44,957 nt of DNA from Kurthia senegalensis (GTDB taxonomy: Bacteria; Bacillota; Bacilli; Bacillales_A; Planococcaceae): assembly GCF_000285595.1 (NCBI RefSeq), contig NZ_HE611074.1, positions 1 through 44,957 of the forward strand, written 5' to 3'. The notes beneath the pieces are model-generated. The model saw only the letters and a program-made list of their open reading frames with translations. It made no database searches and was not told where the DNA came from. The translations under genes and the position numbers were made by a program. Numbering within the stretch: the first letter of the stretch is position 1; every line of letters begins with the position of its first letter. Of the stretch, positions 1 through 10,040 are shown piece by piece.

Positions 1-10
1 GTTCATTTTT

Positions 11-33
11 TAAGTCGTTTACTTGACGACTTA
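11..33. repeat. Perfect inverted repeat in the leader of the fourth tandem promoter
   Basis: Arms TAAGTCGT (11-18) and ACGACTTA (26-33) with a 7-nt loop. The hairpin would lie at the very 5' end of transcripts from the promoter at 37-65. It reuses the AAGTCG motif that follows all the promoters of this set. Confidence 0.5.
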
Positions 34-36
34 ATT

Positions 37-65
37 ATTCTAACATAACTTTTTTCTTTTGTAAA
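37..65 (-). promoter_or_regulatory. sigma-A promoter, fourth (most downstream) of a tandem set
   Basis: On the minus strand a -35 TTTACA (60-65) and a -10 TAGAAT (37-42) are separated by exactly 17 nt. The transcript would start about 7 nt after the -10, at the G of AAGTCGTCAAG, and leave the window on the left. Probably one of the promoters of an rRNA operon, because in B. subtilis an rrn operon follows lysS; that operon itself lies outside the window. Confidence 0.6.
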
Positions 66-131
66 GAACTTTTTTCATTTCTTTTTAAAAGTTTTTTAAT
101 TAAGTTAGCGTCACCTCTTAGCGACTTAAAT

Positions 132-160
132 ATTATATCAAGTAGGAACAATAAAGTCAA
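132..160 (-). promoter_or_regulatory. sigma-A promoter, third of the tandem set
   Basis: Minus strand TTGACT (155-160), 17-nt spacer, TATAAT (132-137). It is followed by AAGTCGCTAAGAGG, close to the sequence after the other promoters of this set. Near-consensus, no gene on its downstream side within the window. Confidence 0.75.
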
Positions 161-205
161 CAACTTTTTAAAATATTTTTAAGTGCTTATTTCAGCAACT
201 TTTTT

Positions 206-234
206 ATTATACACATCACACAGGAATGTTTCAA
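206..234 (-). promoter_or_regulatory. sigma-A promoter, second of the tandem set
   Basis: Minus strand TTGAAA (229-234), 17-nt spacer, TATAAT (206-211). The initially transcribed stretch is AAGTTGCTGAA, a divergent version of the AAGTCGCTAAG motif after its neighbours. Confidence 0.7.
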
Positions 235-264
235 CTATTAAAACTCTCTTGGCGACTAAATATT

Positions 265-293
265 ATTTTAATGTAATTATACGTAAAATGCAA
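265..293 (-). promoter_or_regulatory. sigma-A promoter, first (most upstream) of the tandem set
   Basis: Minus strand TTGCAT (288-293), 17-nt spacer, TAAAAT (265-270), followed by TAGTCGCCAAGAGAG. It lies 140 bp past the lysS terminator, so it starts a new transcription unit leading left. The rest of 1-410 is AT-rich and holds no convincing ORF. Confidence 0.55.
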
Positions 294-410
294 CAAATCT
301 TTATGTCTTTTATTGCTATTTCCACAAGTATATTCGCTATTTAACAAAACGTTTCATTCCCCCACTTCTAACTTCTCATTTCCTTCTATATAACTAGAAT
401 CGATCTATTA

Positions 411-443
411 AAAAAAGAGGAAACCTTTAAAGGTTTCCTCTTT
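411..443 (-). terminator. Rho-independent terminator after lysS
   Basis: A perfect 12-bp-arm palindrome, GAGGAAACCTTT / AAAGGTTTCCTC (417-440), runs into a T-tract on the minus strand just after the lysS stop. It closes the folate-dusB-lysS transcription unit. Confidence 0.9.
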
Positions 444-455
444 CCTACATATGAA

Positions 456-2117
<1,662 letters not shown>

Positions 2118-3140
2118 TTAGCTGATATATAATGTTCCTTCTGCTTCTGCTTTTTCGCCTTCTTCAATAACTTGATTAATAATTGCACGGAATTCGATTT
2201 CTGTTTGTGCACTGTTAATCATTTTACGGTATTTCCCGTTACCACGAAGATTTTTTAAATACCATGATGCGTGGTTACGCATTTCAAGTACCGCTACTTT
2301 TTCACATTTTAGTGCCATTAGGCGTTCAAAGTGCAATAAGCATACGTTCATTTTTTCACGAATACCTGGTTCTGCTACGAGTTGACCTGTTTTTAAATAT
2401 TGAACGGTGCGGTACATCATCCATGGATTCCCTAAAGCAGCACGTCCAATCATAACGCCATCTGCACCTGTATGTTCTAAAATGCGGTGGGCGTCTTCTG
2501 GTGTTTCAACGTCCCCATTTGCGATAAATGGGATCGTAATATTTTCTTTTACTTCTTTTAAAATATCCCAGTTTGCTTTTCCTTCATATTGTTGTACACG
2601 TGTACGACCGTGCATCGCAATTGCAGAAGCACCTGCGCGCTCTGCAGCTTGTGCATTTTCAACTGCGAATAAATGATCTTCATCCCAGCCGATACGCATT
2701 TTACAAGATACAGGTTTACTTACAGCATCCGTAACAGCAGATACCATCTCATAAATTTTATTCGGGTCAAGCAACCATTTAGCGCCCGCTTCACATTTAA
2801 TAATCTTATTAACAGGACAACCCATATTAATATCGATAATGTCCGCTGTCGTATGTTGATCTACATACTTAGCTGCTTCTACTAAATTTTCTTTATCTCC
2901 ACCGAAAATTTGTAAAGATAGTGGATTTTCACGTTCATCAATATAAAGCATGCTCATCGTTTTTTTGTTACGTTTCACGATTCCTTTATCGGAAATCATT
3001 TCCGCATAAACGAGACCTGCGCCGAATTCTTTTACCGTTAAACGGAAAGCCGAGTTACAAATACCAGCCATCGGGGCTAGTACGACACGATTATCCATTT
3101 CGATATCGCCAATCTTAAATGGCGTTTGATTTAAAGCCAA
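2118..3140 (-). CDS. dusB: tRNA-dihydrouridine synthase (DusB/YacF family)
   Basis: FMN enzyme that reduces uridines in the D-loop of tRNAs using NADPH. The 340-residue product has the Dus signatures: APMAGICN at the start of the TIM barrel, NMGCPVNKI with the catalytic Cys near residue 106, MHGRTRVQQYEG, and the phosphate-binding ANGDV and GVMIGRAALGNPW segments. The C-terminal helical domain is complete. The start is a TTG at 3138-3140 with GGAGG 7 nt upstream, giving MALNQTPFKIG. It lies 64 bp downstream of folK and before lysS, as in B. subtilis yacF. The KCEAGAKWLL variant after the catalytic loop is what I recall of Bacillus orthologues. Confidence 0.93.
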   Translation of the reverse strand: MALNQTPFKIGDIEMDNRVVLAPMAGICNSAFRLTVKEFGAGLVYAEMISDKGIVKRNKKTMSMLYIDERENPLSLQIFGGDKENLVEAAKYVDQHTTADIIDINMGCPVNKIIKCEAGAKWLLDPNKIYEMVSAVTDAVSKPVSCKMRIGWDEDHLFAVENAQAAERAGASAIAMHGRTRVQQYEGKANWDILKEVKENITIPFIANGDVETPEDAHRILEHTGADGVMIGRAALGNPWMMYRTVQYLKTGQLVAEPGIREKMNVCLLHFERLMALKCEKVAVLEMRNHASWYLKNLRGNGKYRKMINSAQTEIEFRAIINQVIEEGEKAEAEGTLYIS

Positions 3141-3204
3141 ACTAGTTCCTCCTCAAAATGAGTACATCTATTGTTTCAAGCAAAAAAACAATGTTTCTTG
3201 CGTC

Positions 3205-3720
3205 CTATGAATGAATAAAACCTTCTACATCATCAATTTCTTTAAATACGCGGACGCCCGCATGCCCTACTTCTTCTAAATAGCTTGCGACAGTGCGCTC
3301 TGTTGTAGGTAATACGGCGTCTTTTGCGATTTCCATTAAAGGTACGAGAACAAATGCGCGTTCGTGCATACGTGGATGCGGCACAATTAATGTCTCTGTT
3401 TCAATATTTTCATGATTATATAACAAAATGTCAAGGTCAATGGTCCTCGGACCCCAACGAATAATGCGTACACGTTTTAATTGTTGTTCAATTTCTTGGC
3501 AAGTAACGAGTAGTTGCTGTGCACTCAACGTCGTCTCTACTTCAATAACGATGTTTAAAAAAACATCTTGGTCTTCGTATCCAACCGGATCCGTATCATA
3601 TATGGAAGAAACTTTTGTTACGTTAACGTATTCGTTCTTTTGCAGTAGTTGAACAGCGTGCTGCAGCGCTTGTTCTTTATCGCCCATATTGGAGCCAAGA
3701 GAAATGTATGCCGTTACCAT
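3205..3720 (-). CDS. folK: 2-amino-4-hydroxy-6-hydroxymethyldihydropteridine pyrophosphokinase (HPPK)
   Basis: Transfers pyrophosphate from ATP to 6-hydroxymethyl-dihydropterin, making the substrate of FolP. The 171 residues include the N-terminal YISLGSNMGDKEQ, the catalytic RWGPRTIDLDILLY (the two Asp bind magnesium) and the C-terminal HPRMHERAFVL. It starts immediately after the folB stop; the GAGGTG ribosome-binding site lies within the last codons of folB, so the two are translationally coupled. Sixth gene of the folate operon. Confidence 0.95.
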   Translation of the reverse strand: MVTAYISLGSNMGDKEQALQHAVQLLQKNEYVNVTKVSSIYDTDPVGYEDQDVFLNIVIEVETTLSAQQLLVTCQEIEQQLKRVRIIRWGPRTIDLDILLYNHENIETETLIVPHPRMHERAFVLVPLMEIAKDAVLPTTERTVASYLEEVGHAGVRVFKEIDDVEGFIHS

Positions 3721-4086
3721 TTAAAAATCACCTCTCGTTATTTCAACCGCTACTTCACGGTAATGCCCACGAATTGGCGGATCAGGTTTAATCACTTCTA
3801 CTCGAATACCTTTCACCGCTGTCGGATAAGCTTCGCGAACCGCTTTTGCAACATGCTCTGCGACTGCTTCAATTAATTGAAATGGTTTGCCTTCTACGAT
3901 TTTTTGACAAATCTCAAATACTTCCGCATAGCTAACCGTATCCGTTAAATCATCCGTTTCTCCTGCATGTTGTAAATCAACTGCTATTGCAAGCGTGACA
4001 CGAAAGCGTTGTCCAAGAACGGTTTCTTGCTCGAGTACGCCGTGATAGCCGTAAAATTCCATATCTTTAATGTGAATATAATCCAT
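3721..4086 (-). CDS. folB: Dihydroneopterin aldolase
   Basis: Cleaves 7,8-dihydroneopterin to 6-hydroxymethyl-dihydropterin and glycolaldehyde. At 121 residues it has family length. Seen: GYHGVLEQE near the N-terminus (the Glu is in the pterin site), DTVSYAEVFEIC in the middle and VIKPDPPIRG with the catalytic Lys near residue 100. AGGAGGAG precedes the ATG. It sits between folP (10 bp away) and folK (abutting), the usual Bacillus order. Confidence 0.95.
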   Translation of the reverse strand: MDYIHIKDMEFYGYHGVLEQETVLGQRFRVTLAIAVDLQHAGETDDLTDTVSYAEVFEICQKIVEGKPFQLIEAVAEHVAKAVREAYPTAVKGIRVEVIKPDPPIRGHYREVAVEITRGDF

Positions 4087-4096
4087 GTTACTCCTC

Positions 4097-4924
4097 CTAT
4101 TTCAATGCATCCATCATTTTCATCATACGCGCAATTGGCAATACGTCATGAACACGTACGATATGACAACCTTTTGCAACGCCATAACAGCAAGTTGCAC
4201 CTGTGCCTTCCATACGTTCCTCTTTCGGTAAGTCTAGCACTTCCCCAATAACACGTTTACGGGAAGTCGCTAACAATACCGGATAGCCCATCTCACACAA
4301 TTGTTCTAAATGACGCATCATTTCTAAATCTTGTTGACGCGTTTTTGCAAAGCCGATACCTGGGTCGAGCCAAATGTACTCATCTTGAACACCTGCTTGC
4401 TTCGCAATTTCAATACTCTTTCGTAAATCTGCTTGCGCGGTCGCAAAAAAGTCGTCCCCGTACTGTTCGTCTACTCGATTATGCATTAAAATAATCGGCA
4501 CTTTTTGATCAGCAGCGACTTTCGCAATTGCAGGATCTCTTTGTGCACCCCAAATATCGTTAATAATATGGACACCCGCTTCAACAGCTGCTTGCGCTAC
4601 TTCTGCTTTAAACGTATCGATCGATAATAAAACGTCGAGTTCTGCACGAATCGCTCGAATAACTGGTATGATTCGTGCGATTTCCTCTTCCGCTGTAATC
4701 GGCGTATGTCCAGGGCGTGTTGACTCCCCGCCAATATCGATAATTTTCGCACCGTCCGCAACCATTTGTTTCGCATGAGCAACGGCTTTCTCAACCGTAT
4801 TAAATTGACCACCGTCTGAAAATGAATCCGGTGTAACATTTAAAATACCCATTACGTACGTTTCTTTCCCAAAATCGAGGAGATGTCCATCGATTGTCAT
4901 TCGTTTATAGTGTTGTAAATTCAA
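4097..4924 (-). CDS. folP: Dihydropteroate synthase
   Basis: Condenses p-aminobenzoate with hydroxymethyl-dihydropterin pyrophosphate; the target of sulfonamides. Signature blocks in order: GILNVTPDSFSDGG, DIGGESTRPG, NDIWGAQ, DPGIGFAKT, ATSRKRVIG and the C-terminal RVHDV. The frame is open to 5059, but that would overlap pabC by 139 bp. A TTG at 4922-4924 with AAAGGGG 8 nt upstream gives 275 residues (MNLQHYKRMTIDGH...) and overlaps the pabC TGA stop by two bases, which is typical of coupled translation. I chose that start. Confidence 0.93.
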   Translation of the reverse strand: MNLQHYKRMTIDGHLLDFGKETYVMGILNVTPDSFSDGGQFNTVEKAVAHAKQMVADGAKIIDIGGESTRPGHTPITAEEEIARIIPVIRAIRAELDVLLSIDTFKAEVAQAAVEAGVHIINDIWGAQRDPAIAKVAADQKVPIILMHNRVDEQYGDDFFATAQADLRKSIEIAKQAGVQDEYIWLDPGIGFAKTRQQDLEMMRHLEQLCEMGYPVLLATSRKRVIGEVLDLPKEERMEGTGATCCYGVAKGCHIVRVHDVLPIARMMKMMDALK

Positions 4925-5751
4925 AATGAAGACCCCTTTATCCATTCTATATAACGTGCATGAAGGTTTTGATAAACCGCTCCTTGATTCCCGGCGAACT
5001 GCTTCGTTCCTAACCGACGAATCGGAATCAATTCTTGAATCGACGTCGTTATGAAACACTCATCCGCTTGGAGTAACGCTTCTCTGTGGAATTCACCTTC
5101 GACGACATCAACTAATTGCATCACACACGCTCTCGTTATGCCCGGTAAAATCCCCATCGAAAGAGACGGTGTATACACGATACTATCTTTCACCCAAAAA
5201 ATCGTAGACGTAATTCCTTCTGCGATTAGCCCGTCCTCGTTCAAAAAGAACCCTTCGACGTCTGCAAGTGAAGGAACTTCAAATCGAGCAACGACATTGT
5301 TCGCATAGTGATGTGATTTGAAGCGCGTTGCTTGTTCAGGCGAATTGCGTACCGTTTCAAGCCAAACCGCTTCTTTTTCTGTACCACGTGGTGGCAAATG
5401 AAGTGGTTTTTGAAAAATAATGACGTTCGGCGACGGATACGTTGTTGGCGCAAGTCCAATTCCCGCCTCTCCAGCTGAAACGTTCACACGAAAATAACCG
5501 TCTTCTGTACCATTTCGCACATTTAATTCTATTATAACATCTCGCAGTTGCTGTTCCGTGTAAGGGAGTTGAATGCGATATGCCTTTAATGCTTCTTCCA
5601 TACGTATAAAATGTTCATGCCATAAAAGTGGTATGCCATCATACGTACGAAGCGTTTCAAATATACCTAATCCATATAAATAACCGTGATCAAACGGTGA
5701 AATACGCAAATCTTCTTCTTTTACATAATCCCCATTATGAAAACACCACAT
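4921..5751 (-). CDS. pabC: Aminodeoxychorismate lyase (PLP class IV)
   Basis: Converts 4-amino-4-deoxychorismate to p-aminobenzoate and pyruvate. The 276 residues show the class IV aminotransferase fold: FDHGYLYGLGIFETLR near the N-terminus, RFKSHHYANNVVAR around the PLP lysine, NEDGLIAEGITSTIFW and GILPGITR. It abuts pabA (start one base after the pabA stop) and overlaps folP. A D-amino-acid or branched-chain aminotransferase would look similar, but the operon position settles the call. Confidence 0.92.
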   Translation of the reverse strand: MWCFHNGDYVKEEDLRISPFDHGYLYGLGIFETLRTYDGIPLLWHEHFIRMEEALKAYRIQLPYTEQQLRDVIIELNVRNGTEDGYFRVNVSAGEAGIGLAPTTYPSPNVIIFQKPLHLPPRGTEKEAVWLETVRNSPEQATRFKSHHYANNVVARFEVPSLADVEGFFLNEDGLIAEGITSTIFWVKDSIVYTPSLSMGILPGITRACVMQLVDVVEGEFHREALLQADECFITTSIQELIPIRRLGTKQFAGNQGAVYQNLHARYIEWIKGSSF

Positions 5752-6330
5752 TTAATTCCCCTCCACGTACGTTTCAATAAAGTTTTGTAATAATGCTTTC
5801 CCACCTTCTGTCATAATCGACTCCGGATGGAATTGAACACCTTCGACTGCCATTTGTTTATGACGAATGCCCATAATCTCTCCTTGCTTCGTCCAAGCCG
5901 TCACTTCTAAACATTTTGGCAACGTTTCTTTTTTCACGATTAACGAATGGTAGCGCGTTGCGTTGTACGGATTGTTCAAGCCATTATGTACGCCTTTATT
6001 TTCATGAAAAATCGGGGACGTCTTGCCGTGCATTAACGTATCTGCTCGAACGACGTCTCCTCCGAATACTTGCGCAATCGCTTGATGCCCTAAACAAACG
6101 CCGAACAGTGGAATACACCCCGCAAAAGTTTTAATAATTTCTAAACTCATTCCCGCATCATTCGGTGTACAAGGTCCTGGCGAAATGACGAGCATATCTG
6201 GCGCAAGTGTCGTTATGTCTTCAATCGTTACCGCATCATTTCGTACGACGCGTACTTCTTGTCCGAGTTCGCCGAAGTATTGCACTAAGTTGTACGTAAA
6301 AGAATCGTAATTATCGATCATTAAAATCAT
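5752..6330 (-). CDS. pabA: Aminodeoxychorismate/anthranilate synthase glutamine amidotransferase subunit
   Basis: Releases ammonia from glutamine for PabB, and in Bacillus also for TrpE (an amphibolic subunit). The 192-residue class I amidotransferase has [12 protein letters not shown] at the N-terminus, the oxyanion [11 protein letters not shown], the nucleophile Cys in [10 protein letters not shown] (about residue 79) and the His-Glu pair in [10 protein letters not shown]. It overlaps the 3' end of pabB by 20 bp. No trpG-specific context is present in the window, so a dual role is inference from B. subtilis. Confidence 0.92.
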   Translation of the reverse strand: MILMIDNYDSFTYNLVQYFGELGQEVRVVRNDAVTIEDITTLAPDMLVISPGPCTPNDAGMSLEIIKTFAGCIPLFGVCLGHQAIAQVFGGDVVRADTLMHGKTSPIFHENKGVHNGLNNPYNATRYHSLIVKKETLPKCLEVTAWTKQGEIMGIRHKQMAVEGVQFHPESIMTEGGKALLQNFIETYVEGN

Positions 6331-7726
6331 CGTCTACTACCTCCGCCATTTGTTTTGCTTGCCACATCGCTTTCGCTTTATTGAGAGATTCCGTATATTC
6401 TTTTTCCGGCTTAGAATCAATAACGATACCTGCACCCGCTTGAATGTATGCCGTATCATTTTGAATATACGCTGTTCGAATGACGATATTCATTTCAAAA
6501 TCACCATTAAAGCCGAGCCAGCCAATCGAACCGGTATACAAACCCCTTCTGACTGGTTCTAATTCTTCTATAATTTCCATCGTACGAATTTTCGGTGCAC
6601 CCGTAATCGTTCCTCCTGGGAAAACAGCACGAATTCGGTCGGCATTCGTTTGATCTTTTCGTGCGGTTCCTCTTACATTCGATACGATATGCTGCACGTG
6701 GGAATATTTTTCGATAACCATGAATTCATCGACATGCACAGAGCCGTACTCCGATACGCGTCCTAAATCATTCCGTTCTAAATCTACGAGCATGACATGC
6801 TCTGCCCGTTCTTTTTCGTTATCAATTAATTCTTTCGCTAGCGCAAAGTCTTCTTCATCATTCGCACCTCGAGGACGGGTTCCTGCAATTGGGCGCGTCG
6901 ATAAAGCATTTCCGTATTTTTGAATGAGCAATTCAGGAGAACCTGATGCAATCGAAAATAACGGTGATGCCATATGACACATATACGGCGACGGGTTGAA
7001 CGTACGGAGCGCTTCATATACGTCCATCGACGATGCGCGTAATTTTTCTTCTTGGCGCACAGATAAATTCACTTGGAATACATCGCCCGCCGTAATGTAT
7101 TGTTGGATTTTTAGTACCGCTTCTTCAAACTGCTTTCCAGACATCGATTTTAAGCGACGTTGGTCCATTTCAACAGGTAGAGCGTGTGACGTATGAAACT
7201 TACGTATTGCTAAACCACTCGCTGCCGCTTCTTCATACGACTGCGCTACTCGTTCAACGTCGATTGTACACGTTGCTAGTTTCATCACACGGGTCTCATT
7301 CGTCGTAACGTCTCGTACGGCCCAATGATCGACGATGTAAAAATAAAGATCCGGTACGGCGATATCCGCTTTCGCAATCGACGGAATGTTTTCGATTTGG
7401 CGAACGTAGTCGTAACTAATGAATCCCAATGCCCCACCGTAAAAATAATCGTGTGGACACGTCGTTCCGTAAATAGCGACTAAATCTTCTACGAGTTGAA
7501 GTGGTTCGCCGTACTTCACTTCTTCTTGTCCATCGCGCCACTTAATATGAATGCCCCCTTCTATCGATTGCACGACAGCGAGTGGATTCCAAGCGGCGAT
7601 CGACTGCTTCCCTCCACGACCACTTTCTAAAAAAAGATGATGTGTCAGATTTTCTGTTTGTTTTTGATATCCGTAAAAAAAGGCGTCAGGCGTTAATGAA
7701 AAGGCTTTTGATTGCACGATACTCAA
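6311..7726 (-). CDS. pabB: Aminodeoxychorismate synthase component I
   Basis: Aminates chorismate to 4-amino-4-deoxychorismate with PabA, the first step to p-aminobenzoate. The 471 residues carry an N-terminal TrpE_N-like domain and the chorismate-binding domain with [42 protein letters not shown] and AGAGIVIDS. The start is a TTG at 7724-7726 with GGAGG 9 nt upstream. The motif PIAGT has Ala where E. coli PabB has its nucleophilic Lys (PIKGT); from memory B. subtilis PabB is the same. First gene of the folate operon. Confidence 0.93.
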   Translation of the reverse strand: MSIVQSKAFSLTPDAFFYGYQKQTENLTHHLFLESGRGGKQSIAAWNPLAVVQSIEGGIHIKWRDGQEEVKYGEPLQLVEDLVAIYGTTCPHDYFYGGALGFISYDYVRQIENIPSIAKADIAVPDLYFYIVDHWAVRDVTTNETRVMKLATCTIDVERVAQSYEEAAASGLAIRKFHTSHALPVEMDQRRLKSMSGKQFEEAVLKIQQYITAGDVFQVNLSVRQEEKLRASSMDVYEALRTFNPSPYMCHMASPLFSIASGSPELLIQKYGNALSTRPIAGTRPRGANDEEDFALAKELIDNEKERAEHVMLVDLERNDLGRVSEYGSVHVDEFMVIEKYSHVQHIVSNVRGTARKDQTNADRIRAVFPGGTITGAPKIRTMEIIEELEPVRRGLYTGSIGWLGFNGDFEMNIVIRTAYIQNDTAYIQAGAGIVIDSKPEKEYTESLNKAKAMWQAKQMAEVVDDDFNDR

Positions 7727-7820
7727 GTCTAGCTACCTCCAACAATAAATTTCTATTATTTTTCTTACATACGTGCATCATATAACATAAAAGACTTCGA
7801 TGAATACTGTTTTCCTACAT

Positions 7821-7856
7821 AAAAAAAGGATCGCGCTTGAGCACGACCCATTTTTT
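7821..7856 (-). terminator. Terminator after cysK
   Basis: On the minus strand GGGTCGTGC-TCAA-GCGCGATCC forms a 9-bp stem (with G-U pairs) followed by a run of seven T. It separates cysK from the pabB operon. Confidence 0.85.
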
Positions 7857-7871
7857 GAAAACGACGGATGA

Positions 7872-8810
7872 TTAATCGTCGAAGTGGTATAGAGGAGTTG
7901 ATAAGTAACGTTCACCATTAGATGCAAGTACCGCAACAACGTTTTTACCTTTACCTAATTTTTTAGCTGTTTCAACAGCAGCCCAAATTGCTGCACCAGA
8001 AGAAATACCACCTAAAATACCTTCTTCTTTTGCTACGCGACGAGATGTTTCGAAAGCATCTTCATTTTCAACGCCGATTACTAAATCGTAAACGTCTGTA
8101 TCTAACGTTGCTGGTACGAAACCTGCACCAATTCCTTGGATTTTATGCGGACCTGGTTTACCACCTTCAAGAACTGGTGAATCTTTAGGTTCAACAGCGA
8201 TAATTTCAACGCCATCGAAGTTTTCTTTTAATGCTTTACCAACGCCTGATACTGTACCACCAGTACCAACACCTGCGATAAAGGCATCTACTGAAAGACC
8301 TTCTTCTTTAAATGCGTTTACGATTTCTTGACCAGTTGTATTATAGTGCATTACTGCATTGACTGGGTTTTCGAATTGTTGTGGTAAGAACCAACCATTT
8401 TCTTTAGATAATTCTTCCGCTTTTGCGATTGCACCTTTCATGCCATCTGCTCCAGGAGTAAGAATTAATTGTGCACCGTAAGCACGTAATAAGTTACGGC
8501 GTTCTAAAGACATTGTATCTGGCATTACGATAACTGATTTGTAGCCTTTTGCTGCAGCAATCATTGCAAGACCAATACCAGTGTTACCTGAAGTTGGTTC
8601 GATTAATGTGCTACCTGCTTTTAGGATACCTTCTTCTTCCGCTTTTTCAACCATTGCTAATGCTAAACGGTCTTTAACAGATGAGCCGGGGTTCATGTAT
8701 TCCAATTTAACGTATACGTTTGCATCGTTTGGACCTGTAGCATGGTTTAATTTTACTAACGGTGTGTTCCCTACTAAATCAGCAACTGAATTTACAATTT
8801 TGTTTGTCAT
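7872..8810 (-). CDS. cysK: Cysteine synthase (O-acetylserine thiol-lyase)
   Basis: PLP enzyme making cysteine from O-acetylserine and sulfide. The 312 residues include NPGSSVKDR with the PLP lysine, PTSGNTGIG (substrate loop), [10 protein letters not shown] (phosphate of PLP) and GGISSGAA near the C-terminus. The frame is open to a GTG at 8822, but that codon lies inside the AGGAGTGG ribosome-binding site; the ATG at 8808-8810 is spaced correctly and gives [18 protein letters not shown]. It is monocistronic, between its own promoter and a terminator. Same position as in B. subtilis, without yacD between it and hslO. Confidence 0.96.
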   Translation of the reverse strand: MTNKIVNSVADLVGNTPLVKLNHATGPNDANVYVKLEYMNPGSSVKDRLALAMVEKAEEEGILKAGSTLIEPTSGNTGIGLAMIAAAKGYKSVIVMPDTMSLERRNLLRAYGAQLILTPGADGMKGAIAKAEELSKENGWFLPQQFENPVNAVMHYNTTGQEIVNAFKEEGLSVDAFIAGVGTGGTVSGVGKALKENFDGVEIIAVEPKDSPVLEGGKPGPHKIQGIGAGFVPATLDTDVYDLVIGVENEDAFETSRRVAKEEGILGGISSGAAIWAAVETAKKLGKGKNVVAVLASNGERYLSTPLYHFDD

Positions 8811-8861
8811 TTTTTCTTCCACTCCTAATCCCTAGTAATGTAATAGGTTTTATATATTTCA

Positions 8862-8890
8862 ATTCTACTCTGCACTTTTATAATTGTCAA
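8862..8890 (-). promoter_or_regulatory. sigma-A promoter of cysK
   Basis: Minus strand TTGACA (8885-8890), 17-nt spacer, TAGAAT (8862-8867), about 50 bp before the cysK ATG. No clear CymR site or S-box is visible between it and the gene. Confidence 0.8.
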
Positions 8891-8938
8891 CGGAAAAGTA
8901 CGAATTCTCTGATAAGAACTGTATTATTAGAAAATAGC

Positions 8939-8981
8939 AAAAAAAGATGCCTTCGCTCTTAAAACGAAGGCATCTTTTTTG
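8939..8981 (-). terminator. Terminator after hslO
   Basis: Arms AAAAAAGATGCCTTCG and CGAAGGCATCTTTTTT around CTCTTAAAA, with a T-tract on both strands. It serves hslO, which ends 8 bp away. Confidence 0.9.
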
Positions 8982-8988
8982 AAAATAA

Positions 8989-9891
8989 CTATTCCGCTTG
9001 TTGCGTTTTTAATACGTGAATTTGATCAATAAGTTCTTGTAAATCAGCTTCTGAATATTGGTATTTTTCCATACAGAAATGACATTCTGCTTCAGCGCCG
9101 TGATCTTCATCGATCATTGATTGTATTTCAGCTTCTCCGACTTTTAATAAAGCTTCTCCGAAACGTTCTTTTGAACAAGAACAATTGAATGAAATCGGTA
9201 ATGTATCTAAAAAGTCGACATTGTCTTCACCTAATACGGCATTCAAAATCTCTTCTGGCGAATAACCTTTTTCAATCATTTTTGAAACGGGTTCAATATT
9301 AGATAATGCGGTTTCAATTTTTGTAATTGTTTCATCATCAACACCTGGCATTACTTGAACGATAAAGCCACCTGCTGCAAGAATTGAATCGTCTGTATTT
9401 ACAAGAACACCAAGACCTACTGCTGATGGTGTTTGTTCTGATTTTGTGAAATAGTAAGCAAAATCTTCGCCTAGTTCACCTGATATTAATTCAACTTGTC
9501 CTGTAAAATAATCACGTAAACCTGTATCTTTCACGACAGATAATGTACCTTCTGTACCGACTGCGCGACGTACGTCTAATTTACCTTGTGCATTTAAATC
9601 GAAATGAACGTGTGGATTCACAGCGTAACCGCGAACTTCACCTTTTGCGTTCGCATCGACGACAATGCCACGCATATCTCCATTGCCTTGTACTTTAATC
9701 GTTAAAAGGTCTTCACCTTTTTGCATCGCACCCATCATTGCCGCTGCGGTCATCGTACGACCAAGGGCTGCTGATGCTGTTGGCCATGTATCATGGCGTC
9801 GTTGAGCTTCACCTACAGTATCTGTTGTACGAACGGCAAATGCACGAACGCTACCACCGAAGCCTAAAGCTCTTACTAAATAATCTGACAT
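8989..9891 (-). CDS. hslO: Redox-regulated chaperone Hsp33
   Basis: Holdase chaperone switched on by oxidation of a zinc-bound four-cysteine centre. The 300-residue protein has the zinc ligands in their standard spacing: CSC near residue 236 and CHFC near residue 269. The N-terminal substrate-binding domain begins [18 protein letters not shown] precedes the ATG. It lies between ftsH and cysK; in B. subtilis coaX separates it from ftsH, but here only 149 bp with a terminator and this gene's promoter remain. Confidence 0.95.
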   Translation of the reverse strand: MSDYLVRALGFGGSVRAFAVRTTDTVGEAQRRHDTWPTASAALGRTMTAAAMMGAMQKGEDLLTIKVQGNGDMRGIVVDANAKGEVRGYAVNPHVHFDLNAQGKLDVRRAVGTEGTLSVVKDTGLRDYFTGQVELISGELGEDFAYYFTKSEQTPSAVGLGVLVNTDDSILAAGGFIVQVMPGVDDETITKIETALSNIEPVSKMIEKGYSPEEILNAVLGEDNVDFLDTLPISFNCSCSKERFGEALLKVGEAEIQSMIDEDHGAEAECHFCMEKYQYSEADLQELIDQIHVLKTQQAE

Positions 9892-9936
9892 GCTAAAATT
9901 CCTCTTTTCTATAAGAATTACGTAAACTCTGAATGA

Positions 9937-9964
9937 ATCATATCATAATTTCTTTTCATTACAA
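9937..9964 (-). promoter_or_regulatory. Probable promoter of hslO
   Basis: Minus strand TTGTAA (9959-9964), 16-nt spacer ending in TGA, then TATGAT (9937-9942): an extended -10 promoter 45 bp before the hslO start. Confidence 0.55.
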
Positions 9965-9993
9965 AAGAAACTGTTTGAGCAAACCTTTCATAC

Positions 9994-10030
9994 AAAAAGC
10001 GACCGAGACGCTAACGTCTCGGTCGCTTTC
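9994..10030 (-). terminator. Terminator after ftsH
   Basis: A 12-bp GC-rich stem, GCGACCGAGACG / CGTCTCGGTCGC with loop CTAA, flanked by AAAA and TTTC, 10 bp downstream of the ftsH stop. Confidence 0.85.
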
Positions 10031-10040
10031 AACGTACTAA

